Below, piece by piece: positions 36,438-47,468 of a DNA stretch of 64,000 bases. Source of the DNA: Pohlia nutans (lineage: Eukaryota > Streptophyta > Bryopsida > Bryales > Mniaceae); the NCBI GenBank assembly GCA_022496805.1, contig CM040088.1, positions 10,819,001 through 10,883,000 on the forward strand. Reading direction: 5' to 3'. The notes beneath the pieces are model-generated. The model searched no databases. It was not told where the DNA came from and saw nothing but the letters and a program-made list of their open reading frames with translations. How positions within the stretch are numbered: the first letter of the stretch is position 1; each line of letters starts with the position of its first letter. A program made the translations under genes and the position numbers.

Positions 36438-36575
36438 GAGCATGAGGTTGGTGTGGGGGTACGTGGAGATTCCTTTGTAGGAACTCAAGCTAGGTTTAGG
36501 ATAGCTACTCTTGCATTGGGGAGGTTTAAAGTTCGAATCTCTCTGACTATGCAATGCGTTGTGATTGGTCGAAAA
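36438..36575 (+). repeat. SINE-like repeat, short copy
   Basis: GTGTGGGGGTACGTGGAGAT, TTGCATTGGGGAGGT and AGTTCGAATCTCTCTGAC match 62550-62680. AGTTCGAATC is B-box-like. Confidence 0.55.
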
Positions 36576-36626
36576 AAAAAAGGCCAAAACTCATTTTTGC
36601 CGCCTTTCAAGCTAAATAACAGTTGT

Positions 36627-36799
36627 CATAACATTCAATAGCATGCACTGTCTTTGTCTTGGCTCTATAGTAGATGGTGAGGGATATTCCACACCGAACA
36701 GTACTTTGTTAGTAGCTAAGTGGACAGGTGGAGGCTCAAAGTGATGAGCAGAGTGCATGAAGAAATGGCAGTAGGCATGAAGGCTACCTGAATGTTATG
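36627..36799 (+). mobile_element. CATAACATTCA element, copy 3, 173 bp
   Basis: Ends CATAACATTCAA and TGAATGTTATG (inverted repeats). The flanking sequence (GCCGCCTTTCAAGCTAAA before, GCCTTGTCTTTCCTCTTGTG after) occurs without the element at 63430-63490, so this copy has a related empty site in the same window. Confidence 0.82.
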
Positions 36800-37630
36800 G
36801 TGCCTTGTCTTTCCTCTTGTGGAATTTTTTGCTCAACTTTACGAATAACTCTATATCTTCCAATATAAAGGGATACAAGTGGTCCATTTCTTGGCGATTT
36901 CACCAAGAAAATAAATGCTGGTTACAACACAAACAAGAGCAAAATGATGATCAAGATATTTGAGTAATCTTCATAAAGGATCATAAAAGTCAACATCCAA
37001 TCCTGATACATACATTTCCATACAGACAACCTATTGTAGCACATGTGCCTTGTTATCTTCTACCATTCAACACTCTAGCCCTCCCAAACACCTGCGGAGC
37101 CACATGGAAAGTGGGGGATGAATAATTTCAAATGAACAATATTGGATGAAGGATTGTAATTTTTCATTCATTTTATTTTTTTAGTTTTGGAGATTTCAAA
37201 TGAACAGTACTGGATGAAGGATTGCAATTTTCATTCAATTTGTTTTTTTTGTTTTTTTGTTTTTTTTTGTTTTTGGAGAGGGGAGAGTTTCTTGAATTTG
37301 GAAATTCTCTCATTAAGAAATTATTGATATTTTTTAAAATAAAAGAACATATGCTTTATGTACATATCACCAAAAATGCTTTTCTAGTATATTTGGGCAA
37401 ATTTCTAGGTACTTGCTCTTGATTTGAATTTTCAACCATAAAAATCATTTAAATATTTTTTTGAGCCCAACTAATGAAATGAAGTTTATCAAATTCAACT
37501 TTTAGTCCAATTTGAAAATGTTGAAAAAAAATCTTTAAAATAGATACTTTATTGCAATTTAAACTTTTGGATTTTCAATCATGCCTGTTGATTTCCTAGT
37601 TATAAAATGACACAGACAAAGGGACTATGA

Positions 37631-37730
37631 TAGATAGATAGAAACTCCGGACCTCGATTGAGGCCGGCGTGAATAAAGTGTTCGTTCGTAATGTCCATGA
37701 CCCAATGCCCACCGGACAAAGGGTCATATA
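37631..37730 (-). mobile_element. 5'-truncated LINE tail, 100 bp, TSD GGGACTATGA
   Basis: Matches the LINE 3' end (GAAACTCCGGACC, GAGGCCGGCGTGAATAAAGT, CAATGCCCACCGGAC) with a TATC tail on the minus strand. A perfect 10-base duplication flanks it at 37621-37630 and 37731-37740. Confidence 0.9.
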
Positions 37731-38090
37731 GGGACTATGACTTATAGAAGACATGTGGTTTCATTTCTTACAAATGAAATTTAAAAAAAATAAAATCTCG
37801 TCCATATCTAGTGACAAAGAAAAGCATACAAAGTAAAAGATAGTGAGTTTGACTACTTGATCACAAGCTCCAGTGATTTTCAGCTAAAAATAGCCAAATT
37901 GCTACACTTGAAATTGAAATACAGTGGCTTAGTCAAATATTTAGGAAAAATTTAGGTGAATAGCCAAATTTTGCTTAGGTATTACTCAAGTACCATAATG
38001 GTAACACCAAGTATCACCAAAGTATCGTGAAAAAGTTGGCTACCTTGGAAAATTGAAATAAATAAATAAATCACTGAGATTAAGCTCCAT

Positions 38091-38716
38091 CCTTTGAAGC
38101 CCTGACCTTAAATTCCCCCCCTGAACGTTAATGCAAACACTATTCACCCATGGGCCCCATTTTCTAAAATTTCCATTTTGGGCACCCTAGGGTCTTTTTT
38201 TGGAAATTTGTTTTTCAAATTTGGGCCAACAGCTCCAAATTAGTTTAGGAACATCTGTAAACTTGGGGCAGATAAATGTAGTGTGGTTTTCATGTGAAAA
38301 TCATGCAACACCATTCTGACATGGATCTCATGCAAAGCTCATGCACTTTGTAACATGAGGTTCATGTTGCACTGGCAAGCACTAATTACTTTCTTTTTCG
38401 ACGCAAATGAGCTAATCAATAATTATTTGGATGATTTGTGTCATTTTAACACAAAAATCATGCCATCATTCCATTGTAAACTTCAACAACCATAGATCTC
38501 GTATGATTTCAATGTCAAGGTCTATGCTAGTTTCATACCATTTTCACATCAGAATAATGCCCTCTGTTTTTACTGATGAGGACCCCCTCGAAAATTTTAA
38601 ATTCTTGGAAGAGGGGGTTATTTTTTAAGGTGGGCCCCTACATGCACAAAATAGGGGGCAATTTTTATCCTCTTGCATTAACGTTGAGGGGATTTAGAGT
38701 CGGGGAATTTGAAGGC
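38091..38716. mobile_element. MITE-like element with about 45-bp TIRs, 626 bp
   Basis: CCTTTGAAGCCCTGACC... at the left and the inverse of GGCCTTCAAATTCCCCGAC at the right; CAACGTTAATGCAA or GAACGTTAATGCAA is the inner end of each arm. No coding sequence; family unknown. Confidence 0.7.
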
Positions 38717-39129
38717 CTATATAGGCCAGGTGATGATCCCATGGACAAGTGGAAACCACACTTGCGGGGCATCCCGTTCTCCAATGTGACGAAATCATGA
38801 TGTGCCCTTTCAATCATATTGTGGGTTCTAGTGCATAGGCCTAGTTCTTGTACAGGCGGGGTTTCTCATTAGGATGCATGCTCTCCCGTGAAGCACGGAT
38901 TGCACTACTTGCTGATGACTCACCCACTGAAAAAATAGACGGTCCCTGTCTCCTGGACTCTGGGTTCCCTTGTCTCAACTTCAGCCATTTCTTGTGTACC
39001 CTTTCTTGCTTTTACTTACCTCTTTCATGCATGGTCTTGGACGTGTTGGACACAAATTCTAACTATCATTAAAATATTAAAAAATTAAAGAAAGAAAACA
39101 AGCAGCTAGTCGGGTAGTCTCTGTCTTAG

Positions 39130-39520
39130 CCCCTAAAGGATCAGAGTGTTTTTCCTCCAAAAACACTCCAATGCTGTCATTTTTACTCCCCCATGCAAAT
39201 ATTCCAAAAAAATGTCATTTTTTACCTTCTAACTGTAAGATCTTGTCCTAAACTATTTGAAAAACATACACAACAAATTTCGTTGATTTTGACCGCACGG
39301 ATTGCAAGATAATTGCATTTGATGAAATAAATCACCCCAAAAAAACACATGCCCGAAAATTTCAGATGCGTTTGACCGTGATTACATCAAAAAAACCTCA
39401 CTACTAAAACTTGTTGCACTTCACTTTCACATTCTATATGATGTTACTTAGTTGTGTACCAATTTTCGTTGCGTTTAGAGATGTTTAGGATGTTGAAGAA
39501 CACCCTACACTTGTTGGGGG
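39130..39520. mobile_element. Possible TTAA element next to 39526 (weak)
   Basis: Starts TTAG|CCCCTAAAGGATC, a good left end, but the right side only shows GGGGG before TTTAA and lacks the expected inverted end. Confidence 0.4.
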
Positions 39521-39525
39521 TTTAA

Positions 39526-40066
39526 CCCCTAAAAGCCCAAGGGGTATTGGACAAAACATAGATGTGTTATAATATGTGCCTTCCATATGTTTGATGAAGT
39601 TTGGTTCAATAAACAAAATGTAGAGTATCATCTCTACAAATTATCCGTACGGTCAAACTTCCAAAGATAACTTTAGATCATTTTTTAATGAATTTAAAAG
39701 CATTAACCTTTGAAATTTGTATAAATTATAATTTTCAATTTTAGAGTTCAAAATTTAGTATGATTGGTTAAAGTTGGGCTATTTATTGTAAACTTAAAAA
39801 AAGCAAAAGAAATGATGAAGGGGTCATCATTACTTTCCCCAAATAGCAAATTTTATAACACTAAGACAATGTTGAGGTGATCTACTTTGAAAAAATCTCC
39901 CGGGTGGAGTTTAACTCGGATTGCCATAATTCAAATTGGGTTGGAAAGTAGACTTGGTGTAGTATTTTAAAATATATTTTATTTTTTCAATTTTATTTTT
40001 TTTTGTTCCGGGTAGCCCGTTAGATTCGGGTAGCGACCAAAAAATGGTCGTTTGAGCGCTTAGGGG
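39526..40066. mobile_element. TTAA-flanked element, subfamily E, 541 bp
   Basis: TTAA|CCCCTAAAAGCCC at the left, GAGCGCTTAGGGG|TTAA at the right. The left part matches the fragment at 31375. Confidence 0.86.
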
Positions 40067-40384
40067 TTAAAGGTTTAAAAAATATTCTTTTTTTTTGGAA
40101 TTGCAATATTTTAGACTTTTGTTATTTAAAATATGAATCCGAGTGGTGAAACATAAGTACATTCTACCCTCTATAGAATGGCGAAAAAAAATTTGAAAAA
40201 AAATAAAAATCTCCAAGTTTTAGAAGACATATAACATATTTTCTAAGAATTTTGGGGGTTAGGGGGGAAATAAAGGGTGGAGGAAGGGAATCGAAGTGCC
40301 ACCTCACCCAACCCATTCCAATGTTTATGACCCCAGTAACTCTCAAGGTGGACTGCCATGTGGCAATCTTTTATTGGACAATTT

Positions 40385-40611
40385 GTTTATTTTAAAAAAT
40401 AATTAATTTTAAAAATAATATTTTTAATTTTTAATTTTTAATTTTCAGTTTAAAATAATATTTTTAATTGTATAATTATATAATTTTTAATTAAAAAATA
40501 TTATTTTAAAACTTTTTAATGAGTGTGGAAAATGGGGTGGTCTTCTGCCCCCACAGGCCACCCCATTTTCCACACTCCGCCCAACTTGTTGCCCCCCCCC
40601 CCCCCCCCCCC
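40385..40611. repeat. AT palindrome, 20-bp perfect hairpin and poly(C)20
   Basis: An A/T-only inverted repeat (about 40390-40513) is followed by a hairpin with perfect 20-base arms at 40521-40540 and 40558-40577 (GAGTGTGGAAAATGGGGTGG, 17-base loop) and then by twenty C at 40592-40611. Confidence 0.85.
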
Positions 40612-40987
40612 AAAATTAAACTATTTCTCTATTGCCCTACTGCTCTTTCTTCCGAAAAAAACACATTTCTCCTCATAACTTCCACATACGGTGTCGGAAG
40701 TCAAAGAAAAAAGAATCCCCATTTTCGTGGCACATTGGGGAATCCACTATTAAATTTCCGTCATAATTCGATTAAAAATGTGTTCACCAGAACCTACCCG
40801 GTTTTCTAAATGTCCTAGTTAGGACATTTGGTCCTTTAGGGGTTTCTATTTACCCTAGATTTACTTTTATGGCTTGTTCATACTGTTCAACCATGTAACT
40901 TCTTGAAAACCATGCATTTCCGTAATCTCTCCCATGGTAGGGCAGAGACAACAAAGTAGATTACATGCAATGCAAATCAATTTACAC

Positions 40988-41289
40988 GGTAGATAGATAG
41001 AAATTTTGATCCTCTTTCGAGACTAGCGTGAACAAAGTGTCTGTTTGTTTTGACAATGAGTTAGTGCCCATCAACAAAGAGCCATAGGTGCAAGACTACT
41101 CTCCCCTTCCGAGACTAAACACTCCAGTGACCAGTAACAAACAATAACTATAACAGTAGCTGAATTATTTTTGGGTATAATTTTTTGAATTTTTTTGGAT
41201 GATGATCACCAAGTTATGGGTTCTACAATTGATTGGTGAAGGGCTTTGTATTACAATTACTTGTTGGATATGTCGAGTAGTAATGTGAT

Positions 41290-41370
<81 letters not shown>

Positions 41371-41525
41371 TTGGTATTGCTAGTGAGTTATCATAAGCAA
41401 GAAAGTTGTAATAACCAACCGGCCCCGTCCCACCTATATGAGACAAGTGTTTATATTGTGTTAATAGAAAAAACGACAAAAAGAAATAAATAGTGGTCTT
41501 ATCTGCAAGGTAACACCATTGCCCC
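40988..41525 (-). mobile_element. LINE 3' fragment containing a long (TA)n tract
   Basis: Matches about 42400-42830 of the larger LINE in order (GAACAAAGTGTC, CCAACCGGCCC, GAGACAAGTG, AAATAGTGGTCTT). Tail GATAGATAGA on the plus strand. The TA run at 41290-41367 lies where the larger copy reads GATATACAT. Confidence 0.8.
41290..41367. repeat. (TA)n microsatellite, about 78 bp
   Basis: Uninterrupted alternating TA inside a LINE 3' fragment. Confidence 0.95.
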
Positions 41526-42394
41526 ACATATTGAAGGTGGAGAAAAGAACTTTGGTTCTTTTTTGAGTCGAGGTCATGAATAAAAGGGTTTTTTTGTTTG
41601 TTGAAGCTCTTACAACCTATTTATATATGAAGTTGAGGGTATTCAATGATGTGTAAGAAGGCTCGAATCCTCACCTCTTGTTGGTCCAAATCTTGAAATA
41701 AGTCCCAACCTCATTATACCAAGATTTGACGCTAAAATTTTGAAATTGGTTTTCTTTTTATTAAAAACGACAAGGTCTTACACAACTCCAACTCGAAGAA
41801 CTGGGTGCACTGAAAATGAAAGACCAATTTGTGACCTTGGGGGCGTTTCCATATTTCAATTAAAAAAACATCATTTTCTAGCAATCAAGACTTTTAGATT
41901 GTTTGCAAATTTGAATGGTTATTTTTGTCCCTTGTTTTGTTCATCTTCCTTAGTCACTTTGGCCCAAACGCCATTTGACATGGGTGAAATGGCCTCCATT
42001 AGAATCTTATTATACTGAGTACTTGAGATTCTTTTTAACGCTAATACGACCTAAAATTTGGTTGAATGAGGTGCTACTAATTACGCCACTAGGACCTAAA
42101 TAGCGCATGCTACCATGTCATTGAATATGACAAACTGTGTCATTTGAAGAGATACAATAAAAATTATACATGTTTATATATGACGTGGATAAATGTACAA
42201 CATAGTTTTTAAAGAAAGTCTAGTATGGCTTATATCATCTTCAAAATTGCAACATTCCAATATGAGCTATGATTCCAATTGTAAATTATATTTCTAATTT
42301 TATGAAATTTTAATTACAAAACATGTTGATATTCATAATCTTATATATGTTCCATAAACTTAAATCTCATGAATCCACCAATGTACATCTCAAT

Positions 42395-44550
42395 AATAAT
42401 AATAATAGAACTCCAGACTTCTTTTGAGGCCAGTGTGAATAAAGTGTCCGTTCGTAATGTTAATGACCTGGTGTTCACCGGACAGAGGGCCATTAGAACA
42501 AAACTACTCTCCTTTGTCGAGAATGAACACTTTAATAACAAGTAACACAATAAAAGTAACCATGGCCTAATGGTTGGAAATTTGTTTGAGTATAAGATAT
42601 ACGTTTATATTTAGTAGTACCGCCAAATCATGAGTTCTTTCATTGGTTGGTGAAGGGCGATGTAATACATTTATGTGGTTTGGGTTCAATTCACATTGGG
42701 TCTGTTTGAGCAGTGGTGTGATATACATGAGTTGGTATTGTTGGGCCAACCAACCGGCCCTATCTTACCTACGAGACAAGTGCTTGCACTGAGCTAGTGA
42801 CCAAAAAGAGTACATAGTGGTCTTCACCACTAATCCCCTTTTAATTTTGTATATTCTTATTCTGTTGGTATTGGTTGGTTGTTTTCTATTCGTTTTTTAT
42901 GGAGAAGGATTGATCCGGTATATTGTATTGCAGTAGTGTTTATTACTTTGAATGTGTGTTTTATGGAGGTTTCACAAAGATTTAATTTTGCCGTTTCAAA
43001 TTGTTTCACTGAGGGAGCGTGTGTGGTTCATCTAGCTCCAGTAGTGATGACTATGAATGGGTTTACTTTCCATCCTTGTTGTATGATACTATTAATTAGT
43101 GGTTGATATTTTAGTATTTTGTTGCCAATTGTTTATGGTGAGAATTTGTCATTAGTGTATGTGAATTCAATAAATTGTAATATGAGATTATCTTCAGGAT
43201 TTAGCAGTGGGGCACTTTGGTATGGAAGGCCTTTAATGCATAGGATATCTCGCTTAAATCTGGCGTTACAATAACATCTTTGATGTATACATGTGCATGG
43301 TAAGAGCCATAGGGGTACTATATTTTTTTGTGGATTGTTATTAAATATGCCCGCATTCTTCAGAGTGTAGCATCTTGATTTATTTGAAGATAAAATTATT
43401 TTTCTTAATTCCCATACTGCTTTGTAATGTCGTTTGGTTCTAAGAGCATGTATGTGGTGTTGGTTATGTAGGAGGAGTACATGGAGCCATGTGTATGGGT
43501 CTTGTGAGTTACATATGGGACGTGTTTTTGAGGAGAATATTTGCATACCAAAGATTAGTTGTTTCCTAGCATGTCCCATATATTGGCCAGTGCGGAATTT
43601 TAATAGACTTGTTTTTTGTGAGTCTATTATTGCTGGATTATTCCAAAAATCGTTGGATATTTTGTTATCTATAACGAGGTTCATTGTCCGTTTGTTATTG
43701 TTGGGGAATTGTTTTGTTAGTATTTCTAAGTTGCTTTCGCGGTCATATTTATTGATATATTTTTTTAAACATCTGACTGGACCTTTGTTAGGTCTTTTCC
43801 TAGGTCCGGGCCATGTATCTTTTGGAAGTAGTATGGTGTAGTATGGTGTAGTATGTGCAAATTCGTATGGTTTGTTGGCAAATTAGTAGTTTCTTTTTTT
43901 GGTACCATCTTTTGCAAGTCGGTTTGCTTGTTCATTTCCGTCAATTTTGGCGTGTGCATTAACCTTGTATATTGGTTGTGTACATCTTTTTAGCATCTCT
44001 ACCATATCTGTTAATATGGTTTTATCGGCATAGTTATTATGTTGAGTTGGGTGTTTAGTGCATATAGGCAGTTGAGGCAATCTTTGAAAATGTGTGCGAG
44101 TTCGTTTGAGTAGTTGGTGGTGATTAGTGTGAGTGTTTCATGTATGGCCATTAGTTCGGTTCTAAAGCTCGTTTGTAGGCCTGGTAGTCTTTTTGATATT
44201 TGTACTTCTACTTTTGATGGCTTGTAGGTTCCATAGCCCGTTTTTTTTTTCTTTCCCAATGCCCATCTTCAACTTCTTTTGGTGGTTCAAAGGATCCATC
44301 AATGTAGTAGCTATATTGTAGGAGTTTTAATGTAGTGTGAATTTCGTAATTTAGTAGTGGTAGTGAGTCTGTGGTTTGTGTGTTGGTATAGAGTGGGTAT
44401 ATTAGTTTGTTCCATTTGGTGCTTTTGTTAACGGGTGTATTAGGGGATGTAGGTGGGGCTCTTTGTATGTAGTGTTGTGATATTTGTAGATTTTCAATTA
44501 TTGTGTTAATTGTATCTATTTGATTAGTTGTGCCAATGTTGTGGTTTTGG
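42395..44550 (-). mobile_element. 5'-truncated LINE (RNase H half of ORF2), pseudogenised, 13-bp TSD
   Basis: A perfect duplication TGTACATCTCAAT flanks it at 42382-42394 and 44551-44563. On the minus strand the coding part runs from about 44550 to 42870: a linker, then an RNase H domain with YIDGSFEPPKE, TELMAIHETL and DCLNCLYALNTQ, then AHAKIDGNEQANRLAKDGTK, then a C-terminal part with TWLHVLLLHNQHHIHAL and WLLPCTC. No reverse transcriptase is present, as expected for 5' truncation during target-primed insertion. Frames shift, for example in an A10 run near 44245, and stops occur near 43130, so it is dead. The 3' tail is (TTA)n rather than poly(A). Confidence 0.9.
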
Positions 44551-44563
44551 TGTACATCTCAAT

Positions 44564-45821
44564 GACTTTTTAACAATATTAATAATACCACCATTGGACC
44601 TAGATAATTATAGAGATCTATAATAGAATGACAAACATACAAATTTCTTCTTTTATTAACAATTTTTTATTTTGTTTATTAAAATTTGTAATTTTATTTT
44701 TATTATTTATTTTTAAAGTATTTTTTGAGGCCTATAATAATTTAAAATTCAATATCTCTTGCTTGATAGATTCAAATTTTGTAAAATCACCAACTTACAG
44801 ACCCCATCTTGTAGTCTTATTCCCATCACATTCCAAGAGCATTACTATCAATATGATTTATGACACAATGACTAATAAATATATGTCTTATGTATAGATT
44901 ATAGATAAACAAAAGGTCATGCTCAATAATACAAGGCACTTGGACCAATTTAGAAATCGAATGTATGATGATTATGATGGGGTCAGTTTTTTCTTTGAAA
45001 TTCCCTCAAAATCTATGGATATTTTAATCCATAACGGACCATTGTCTATCAAGGAGGCAATTGAAAGTTTGAGTAGGTATCTATCATGTCAAATTTTATT
45101 GTAATTCTTTCAAAATTAATTTTGAAAGTGTGGGGGATTGTGGGAACGAAAGAGCTCACATGGGAATATATATAGATTATGGTTACAATATGTACATGAA
45201 TAGCTTTTATTCATTCCATTTAGATAAGTGATGTGAAAGTTATAATAAAAGAGTCTTATTTTGTGGACAATTAGAACTTCTTTTCAAAAAATAATGTACA
45301 TGATTTTATTTTTACTCAATTTTCTTATTTTTATCAAAACATTAAGTGAAGAGGATCCAAAGTCTAACGATTTAGTTTAGCAAATGAAAAAAAAGCATTT
45401 TTCCTTCACTTCAAACGCTAATAGCTTGTAATCTGTGTGGTCAAAGATCATGTTGAAAATTTTACCACATGTTTTCATATTGTTGATACTAGTTTTTTAC
45501 AAGATCTTACAATTAGTTATGGAAATTTAAAATATAATATTATTTTGGCTTTATACATTAGAAAATAGAAATGGCAGTTTTGGTGTGTTTGTTGAGCAAA
45601 ATCACCTTTGGTCTTCAAACGTTAAGAAACTCGGAGGTTATCTTAATTCATCTACATACCCCAAGATTATGACTTATCCATCCTTTGTAATTTCTAATTT
45701 AATCCCTCAATACACCTTTAGTAGTTGTGAATCGAGTTGTGAATGCGGATTAGTTTATTCTTTCCTTAACACTACTTTTTTACCTCAACACAGATGGACC
45801 TAAAACTAATAGAAGTTATTG
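44564..45821. other. AT-rich intergenic DNA
   Basis: Short open frames only, without recognisable domains. I see nothing else here. Confidence 0.5.
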
Positions 45822-45825
45822 TTAA

Positions 45826-46045
45826 CCTTTAAAGGACCAAGGATTCATGGATTTAGAATGATAAATTTAACTGGTTAAATATATTTTAGATGGGACCAAA
45901 TTTTATATTACCAAAATTAATGAAAAACAATGGATGTATTGATAAAAACAAAAAAAAAACAAAAAGTTAAACAAAAGGAATTCCACAAAGAATTTACTCA
46001 AAATTTATAAGAAATACTTTATCGATCTCCTTGGTCTTTTAGGGG
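45826..46045. mobile_element. TTAA element, GGACCAAGG subfamily, 220 bp
   Basis: TTAA|CCTTTAAAGGACCAAGG at the left, TTGGTCTTTTAGGGG|TTAT at the right. The most complete member of the subfamily also seen at 9668, 16745 and 30055. Confidence 0.8.
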
Positions 46046-46129
46046 TTATTGCTCTTTCTCTAATAGAGTTATCCAAAAACAAAACAGGAGTTGAAGAGGA
46101 GTTTCCTCTCTATAATTATAATTTCTGAA

Positions 46130-46990
46130 AATCATTGTTCATGATTAGTCCCCATGGTCGGGTCTTTTGGCTTGGAGGAATTTGTGGAAACTCTCCTCTA
46201 GCATTGGGGAGGTCACGAGTTCCACACCCCGTGGTGGCGTAGGGCCTTGTTTTAGATTATTCTCCAACTCACCATAGACTAGTTTTGTAGTCTTTTTAAG
46301 CTGAAAATGAGTTTAAGGTGAGTTTAACCCTTAAACGTCACAAGGGTCCTAAATGGGCAATTCAAAGGAATAAATAAATAAATAAAGAGTTGTCCCAATA
46401 GTAGCTCCTTGAGTAACATGAACAACCAAGGAGAATATCTCAAATTCTCTATGAACAGTGAATGTCGTGAACAGTGCCACTCCAAAAACAAATTAAAAAA
46501 ATACAATGGGATTCCGGCTCTGCAGTGAGATTTGCACTTTTGAATTGAAATTTGAAATTTGAAATTTTTTTAAATTTAAATTTAAAAACACCGTTGAACA
46601 GCGCCAGCGGCTCTGGTATCCATCAAGATCTCAAACTGCCCGACTCCCTCCCCTCCCTCTCCACCAATTCTCTTTCCAATTTTCTTCGAATGCACAATTT
46701 ACTAAAACATGAGTATTTGCTAAGTTTAACCTTGATTTTTCATCACCTTTCCAAAGCACCAATCCATTTCAATTTTGGTTGAGAAAATCATTTTTTTTTC
46801 TTGATTATTCTCTCAAAACAAGCCCGTGGCAGGCCTGGCTGTTGTTCCCTTTGCAGTGATTAATAAAGTAGTCACTTGTGTCAAAAAAAACATAACAAGC
46901 CCGTGGAGCTTTTTTGACGTGGAAAGGTTAAAGTTTCTTTCCACTCAGAGACACTCTTTTCAGTAAACTCTAATGTCTCACTACGGTAAT
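46130..46990 (+). repeat. SINE-like repeat interrupted by a TTAA element
   Basis: Pieces 46130-46323 and 46928-46990 match the uninterrupted repeat at 15600-15845 in order, ending CACTCTTTTCAGTAAACTCT against CACTCTTTTTGGTTAACTCT. Confidence 0.7.
46328..46927. mobile_element. TTAA-flanked element, subfamily I, 600 bp
   Basis: TTAA|CCCTTAAACGTCAC at the left, TTGACGTGGAAAGG|TTAA at the right. It splits a dispersed repeat that is uninterrupted at 15600-15845, so the insertion is directly visible. Confidence 0.85.
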
Positions 46991-47261
46991 TATCCGAGGG
47001 GTACGTACCATGAACCTTAGTATCGACGCCCGGGAAATATAAGAAGTTACAGTCACAAGGCTGTGTGACGAGCAAAGAGACACTACATGATGCTGTCCAA
47101 AACGTCCACCCACTCACATCCAGAGCAGAGCATAAGATTCCCCGCAAAAAATGCCATTCCAAAGGAGCCGGCATCTTGTCCCTTGCTCCCACCATTAAAA
47201 CAATCCCTTCCCTCCATGGGCACCCATCTTCATTCACCACGCCGGACCACCTCAGTCTCTT

Positions 47262-47305
47262 CCCCTCCCCTCCCTTCCTCCGTCCCTTCCACCTCTTCTC
47301 TTCTG
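47262..47305 (+). promoter_or_regulatory. Pyrimidine-rich tract upstream of VQ gene
   Basis: An almost pure C/T tract about 165-200 bases upstream of the start codon, typical of plant core promoters and 5' leaders. Function is inferred from position only. Confidence 0.35.
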
Positions 47306-47468
47306 TGCACACCACGGTCTTTAAGTTATTAATTTCTGTACTAGCTTCCTTGCAATTGTCGTGATAATGTTGATTCAGACCCTCGCGTGCCTGCAATAGC
47401 ATCACCCACTTCGGACTTTCTCGCTGCATTGAGAACATTGATCAGGTTCGATCGACATCTCGATCAGG

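Noticed and set aside
41165..41527. Minus-strand open frame with alternating Tyr-Ile
   Set aside because: Translation of the TA microsatellite inside a LINE fragment.
43434..43841. Plus-strand open frame of 135 codons
   Set aside because: Antisense of the LINE C-terminal region, which has clear protein similarity on the minus strand.
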